DNA from: HIMB11 sp965657135
GTDB taxonomy: Bacteria; Pseudomonadota; Alphaproteobacteria; Rhodobacterales; Rhodobacteraceae
Assembly (NCBI GenBank): GCA_965657135.1
Contig: CBFHNF010000004.1
Span: 1-64,000 of the forward strand
Direction of reading: 5' to 3'
Length of the DNA: 64,000 nt
The position numbers and the translations under genes are program-made. The notes under the pieces are model-generated. The model made no database searches. It was not told where the DNA came from and saw only the letters and a list, made by a program, of their open reading frames with translations. Every line of letters starts with the position of its first letter. Position 1 is the first letter of the stretch. Positions 60,768 through 64,000 of the stretch are shown in pieces.

Positions 60768-61612
60768 TTCAGTATCTTGGATATAACACGTTTATTGCAT
60801 TTGTGGGCGCTCTCGTGTTTGGCTTTTCAAGCGGTCAAATTGGGGCCTTTGTGTATCTGCGGCGAGCAAGTCTGTTGAGTGATTCCTTAGCGCATGCGAC
60901 TTTACCTGGGTTGGTTATAGCATTTCTTGGATCAGCATTGCTTGGGTTTGACGGCAAAAATACGATCGTTTTGTTGTCAGGCGCAACAATCTCTGCATTG
61001 ATTGGCGTGTTTGTTATCCAGTGGATTTCATCGCGAACAAACCTTGGATTTGATACGGCAATAGGTGCTGTTCTGTCGGTGTTTTTTGGATTTGGAATTG
61101 TCCTTTTGACTGGTGTGCAATCGATATCTCTGGGACAGCAAGCAGGGCTTGAAGACTACATACTTGGATCAGCCTCTGGCATGCTATTTCAAGATGTTGT
61201 TGTGATCTGCATCGTCTCAATTCTATGCAGTTTGCTGATTTTTGTTTTTCGCCGGGCGCTGATAGCATTCATTTTTGATCCAGCATTTGGGGAATTGGCC
61301 GGCTTCCCGCAGCAAAAAGTTTTATTTTTGCTAAATGCTCTTGCGTTGGTCGTAACCATTATCGGACTAAAGATTGTGGGATTAATTCTGGTTGTTGCGA
61401 TGCTTACAGTTCCTGCCGCCACGGCTCGTTTGTGGACCGAGGGCGTCTGGTCGATGTCATTGCTATCCGCATTCATTGGAGGGATTGCTGCTGGTTGTGG
61501 TATATTAATATCCGCGGCTTTCCCCAATCTTCCATCTGGTGCGTTGATTGTCGTGATAATGTTTGCACTGCTTGCAGTCTCAATTATCTTGAAGCGGCTA
61601 AAGGAGATCTAA
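60764..61612 (+). CDS. troC: Metal ABC transporter permease 1
   Basis: Integral membrane component of the ABC-3 family, 282 residues with about eight hydrophobic segments. Typical blocks are 'VYLRRASLLSDSLAHATLPGL', 'QQAGLEDYILGSASGML' and 'KIVGLILVVAMLTVPAATARLW', the last around the metal-path Pro-Ala motif. It overlaps the ATPase gene by four bases and the second permease gene by one (TAATG). Confidence 0.92.
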   Translation: MIQYLGYNTFIAFVGALVFGFSSGQIGAFVYLRRASLLSDSLAHATLPGLVIAFLGSALLGFDGKNTIVLLSGATISALIGVFVIQWISSRTNLGFDTAIGAVLSVFFGFGIVLLTGVQSISLGQQAGLEDYILGSASGMLFQDVVVICIVSILCSLLIFVFRRALIAFIFDPAFGELAGFPQQKVLFLLNALALVVTIIGLKIVGLILVVAMLTVPAATARLWTEGVWSMSLLSAFIGGIAAGCGILISAAFPNLPSGALIVVIMFALLAVSIILKRLKEI

Positions 61613-62508
61613 TGTTTGACGATTTCTTTCTTATTAGCTTTGTACCCCTTATGACGGGAATATTTTCGGCACTTTCGTGCACATTGGTTGGCAACTTTCT
61701 TATTTTGCGGAAACAAGCAATGCTATCTGACACGATAAGTCATGTGGTGCTACCTGGTATTGTGATCAGCTACTATTTCTTTGGGAGTTTGGGATCAAAT
61801 GTCATGCTGTTTGGCGCGCTTGGTGCAGGACTGGTCGCAGCGTTCACAATATCATTTTTACAGTCCCAGAAAAAAATGGATAGTTCGGCTGCGATGGCCA
61901 TTACGCTATCGGTATTTTTTGCAGCTGGCGTGTTAATGATCGAATTATCAGCAGGTGGAAATGTTCATTTGGATGTTGAACATGCTTTGTATGGAAATTT
62001 AGAAAGCTTGATTTGGATCGATGGAAATGATTTTGCCTCAATTTTTGATCCAATTGCACGCCAATCTATCCCAATCGAATTGTTCAGATCATTAGCCGGT
62101 TTTTTAGTAATCTTACTGTTGATTATAATTTTCTGGCGACCACTTGTCGTAACAACCTTTGACGAAACATTTGCACAAGTTTCCGGTATATTCATAAGCT
62201 TGGTATCTGGTGGAATAGCGGTTGCCGCGACAATCGCTGCGATTGTATCGTTTGATGCAGTTGGTTCGATTATCGTTGTGGCAATGTTTATTTGTCCACC
62301 TGCCGCTGCGCGTGTTTTATCGGATAAATTATTTCCTCAGATGGTGTTAAGTCTGATATTCGCTGCATTAGCAGCAACACTTGGCTATTCAATTGCTGGG
62401 TATCTTCCAATTGCGCTGGGCTTTGACACATCGATAAGCGCCGCTGGTACAATTGCGACGCTAAGCGGATTAATTTTGGCAATTGCGATGATATCTTCAA
62501 AGAGGTAA
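61612..62508 (+). CDS. troD: Metal ABC transporter permease 2
   Basis: Second ABC-3 permease, 298 residues, homologous to but distinct from the first ('ILRKQAMLSDTISHVVLPGIVI', 'SIIVVAMFICPPAAARVLS'). A heterodimeric pair of permeases is characteristic of TroCD/SitCD importers. The ATG at 61612 follows AAGGAG and overlaps the preceding stop. A longer frame starting at 61432 lies inside the first permease and is discounted. Confidence 0.92.
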   Translation: MFDDFFLISFVPLMTGIFSALSCTLVGNFLILRKQAMLSDTISHVVLPGIVISYYFFGSLGSNVMLFGALGAGLVAAFTISFLQSQKKMDSSAAMAITLSVFFAAGVLMIELSAGGNVHLDVEHALYGNLESLIWIDGNDFASIFDPIARQSIPIELFRSLAGFLVILLLIIIFWRPLVVTTFDETFAQVSGIFISLVSGGIAVAATIAAIVSFDAVGSIIVVAMFICPPAAARVLSDKLFPQMVLSLIFAALAATLGYSIAGYLPIALGFDTSISAAGTIATLSGLILAIAMISSKR

Positions 62509-62512
62509 GTTT

Positions 62513-62932
62513 CTAATTCTTCATAGATGGACACCACACATAACCATCATGACACTGAATGAATGCTTCACGTAATCCATGAGGCTTATTCATTGCAGAC
62601 TCTAATACATGAAATCCAGCCTTAATGGCCCTGTTTGCCGACGCATCAGGATCGCAATCGTAAAGTCGAATTTCAATTCCCAGTCCACGAGGTGGATTTT
62701 CCGGCAACAAGTTGAACATCGTGTGTCGTTGATAAGTATGATCCGCATGCAACTGAAAGACGTGTTTGCCATGCGTTACAATTGCAAAATCGCTGCTGAG
62801 CTGATGACACTTTAGTGAAAAAACAGAGATCAAGAATTTGCTTGTTTCATTTACGTCTCTGACCAAAATATTGAGCCCAACACCAGTCAATGAACGGCCA
62901 AAATCATCTGGCGAGATATTTTCGTAATTCAT
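62513..62932 (-). CDS. VOC/glyoxalase family protein
   Basis: A 139-residue single-domain vicinal-oxygen-chelate protein: 'TGVGLNILVRDVNETSKFLISVF', 'HVFQLHADHTY', 'GLGIEIRLYDCDPDASANRA' and 'AFIQCHDGYVWCPS'. His and Glu residues in the first and third strands could bind metal. The substrate is unknown. Convergent with the metal importer; the stops are four bases apart with no terminator. Confidence 0.78.
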   Translation of the reverse strand: MNYENISPDDFGRSLTGVGLNILVRDVNETSKFLISVFSLKCHQLSSDFAIVTHGKHVFQLHADHTYQRHTMFNLLPENPPRGLGIEIRLYDCDPDASANRAIKAGFHVLESAMNKPHGLREAFIQCHDGYVWCPSMKN

Positions 62933-62974
62933 ACTATCACTGAAATCTATGTTATAATTTTACAATACGATGGG

Positions 62975-62998
62975 TATAATTCTGCACAAACCTGTGCA
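62975..62998 (+). promoter_or_regulatory. Candidate amn promoter with palindromic operator
   Basis: TATAAT at 62975-62980 is followed two bases later by TGCACA, AACC, TGTGCA (62983-62998), a perfect six-base inverted repeat over the likely transcription start. A weak -35, TTATAA, is at 62952-62957, 17 bases upstream. The layout suggests a repressor site controlling amn; the regulator is unknown. Confidence 0.45.
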
Positions 62999-63041
62999 AT
63001 CTGTCGACTATAAAAAGAAATTTAAGATTGGAAAATGCTGC

Positions 63042-64000
63042 ATGAATAGATCTGAAATTGAAACTGTCTGTCCCCAATTATCTGAAAGTGAGAGTTTTCA
63101 TAATGCAGAACAGGCGTGGGAATGTCTGAACAAAATATACACGACATCTATCGATTTCTTGAGATCTAAGTTTTCAGAATTTTTGCATTCAAGCTCAAGT
63201 CTGCAACGCTATCGTGCGTTCTACCCCGAAATTCGCATTACCACTACAAAATTCGATCAAATTGATAGCAGACTAAGTTACGGACATGTCACAGGGCCAG
63301 GACGATATACGATAACGGTGACACGTCCTGATTTATTCAGAAACTATCTAATTCAACAAATGACACTATTAATTGAAAACCATAATATTGAGATCGAAAT
63401 TGCGGTTTCTGATACGCCAATCCCAATTCACTTTGCGATGACCGGTGGAGAAACAATTGAAGTCCACAACGATAGCTCAGCACATTTTGTACTACGCGAT
63501 ATTTTTGACGTTCCTGACTTGGGGACAACAAACGATGACATCGTTAACGGTTTGAATAACGGTGAAAAAGATACTGAAGCCCTTGGCCTTTTTACTGCAC
63601 AGCGGGTTGACTATTCGCTTGCGCGGCTGGCGCATTATACGGCAACTGATCCTGAGCATTTTCAGAATTTCGTTTTGTTCACAAACTACCAATTTTATGT
63701 ATCAGAATTTGAAAGCTTTGCTAGAAAAATGCTTGCCAATCCAGAAAGTGGATACACCAGTTTCGTTAGCACTGGTAACGTAGAAATATCATCACCAGAT
63801 GAAATTTTAGAGTACCCATCCAAACTACCGCAAATGCCAAGCTACCATTTGAAGCGCCCAGATGGAAACGGAATAACATTGGTGAACATCGGTGTCGGAC
63901 CGTCGAATGCCAAAACTGCAACGGATCATATCGCTGTATTGCGACCGCACGCGTGGCTAATGGTTGGGCATTGTGCAGGCCTGCGTAACAGCCAAAGCCT
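63042..64000 (+). CDS. amn: AMP nucleosidase, partial (runs off the window)
   Basis: Hydrolyses AMP to adenine and ribose 5-phosphate, setting adenylate levels. The first 319 codons are present and the frame is open to the last base. The N-terminal AMP nucleosidase domain shows 'RYRAFYPEIRITTTKFDQID', 'SYGHVTGPGRYTITVTRPDL' and 'AQRVDYSLARLAHYTATDPE'. The start of the phosphorylase-like catalytic domain ('GPSNAKTATDHIAVLRPHAW', 'MVGHCAGLR') ends the window. The ATG at 63042 is the first in frame. It is preceded by a TATAAT box and palindrome. Confidence 0.9.
   Translation, partial: MNRSEIETVCPQLSESESFHNAEQAWECLNKIYTTSIDFLRSKFSEFLHSSSSLQRYRAFYPEIRITTTKFDQIDSRLSYGHVTGPGRYTITVTRPDLFRNYLIQQMTLLIENHNIEIEIAVSDTPIPIHFAMTGGETIEVHNDSSAHFVLRDIFDVPDLGTTNDDIVNGLNNGEKDTEALGLFTAQRVDYSLARLAHYTATDPEHFQNFVLFTNYQFYVSEFESFARKMLANPESGYTSFVSTGNVEISSPDEILEYPSKLPQMPSYHLKRPDGNGITLVNIGVGPSNAKTATDHIAVLRPHAWLMVGHCAGLRNSQS

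Noticed and set aside
61432..61611. Sixty-codon N-terminal extension of the second metal permease
   Set aside because: It lies entirely within the first permease gene in another frame; AAGGAG and the TAATG overlap at 61612 mark the true start.
1..64000. CRISPR arrays, prophage, insertion sequences, rRNA or tRNA genes
   Set aside because: None seen on reading: no regularly spaced repeats, transposase, integrase or structural RNA signatures.

Overview
The window is chromosomal DNA of an alphaproteobacterium, most likely a low-GC member of the Rhodobacterales (Roseobacter group; AT-rich by eye, GC not computed). The evidence is gene content and order: hemJ-rho-mnmE-mnmG-rsmG-parA-parB facing maf-aroE-coaE-dnaQ, then secB, fxsA, a Tim44-like gene, mltA and an Smr gene, plus petP/petR, a two-domain ALDH16-type dehydrogenase next to deoC, and form II CoxSLM. 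It is almost fully packed with genes. There are no rRNA, tRNA, CRISPR, phage or insertion-sequence features that I can see.

Layout. 1-7.1 kb: methylmalonyl-CoA epimerase, small membrane proteins, a nitroreductase, a prolyl aminopeptidase interrupted by a 99-base N run, ubiG, petR/petP, ilvE and a ribokinase. 7.2-10.7 kb: the only visibly eroded part, with a 5'-truncated GNAT gene fused out of frame to a short LuxR-type HTH ORF, aspS, and an 850-base region with an interrupted small ORF. 10.7-27.5 kb: carB, a cytochrome c/flavoprotein sulfide dehydrogenase pair (fccAB type, with an unusual c2-type domain on the cytochrome), a sterol-desaturase-family enzyme, a small secreted protein, maeB, mutS, grpE-hrcA, rph-rdgB-hemW and a YbaN-like protein.

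27.5-41.3 kb is the replication-origin region. The 34.9-35.25 kb gap between hemJ and maf is very AT-rich, carries DnaA-box-like sequences, and is the point from which genes are transcribed outward on both sides. Two perfect parS sites lie in the start regions of mnmG and rsmG, 3-5 kb away, next to parAB. 41.5-45.8 kb: a SRPBCC (CoxG-like)/CoxS/CoxL/CoxM operon of the molybdenum hydroxylase family; CoxL has the form II AYRGAGR loop, so CO oxidation should not be assumed. 45.8-55.6 kb: rpe, dapD, ilvD, and a tightly overlapping operon (hypothetical, HAD phosphatase, dapE, DUF2064, rnr, lytic transglycosylase). 55.6-58.9 kb: deoC plus ALDH16, a compact deoxyribose-5-phosphate to acetaldehyde to acetate route. 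59-62.5 kb: a TroABCD/SitABCD-type Mn/Zn ABC importer behind a promoter with two Fur/Mur-like dyads. The window closes with a VOC protein and the first 319 codons of AMP nucleosidase.

I found no clearly new multi-gene system. The most useful observations are the probably spurious N gap, the oriC/parS layout, the c2-FccA fusion, the twin-dyad metal promoter, the palindrome at the amn promoter, and the broken LuxR/GNAT locus. All family assignments come from reading the sequence and recalled family motifs; no database search was run.
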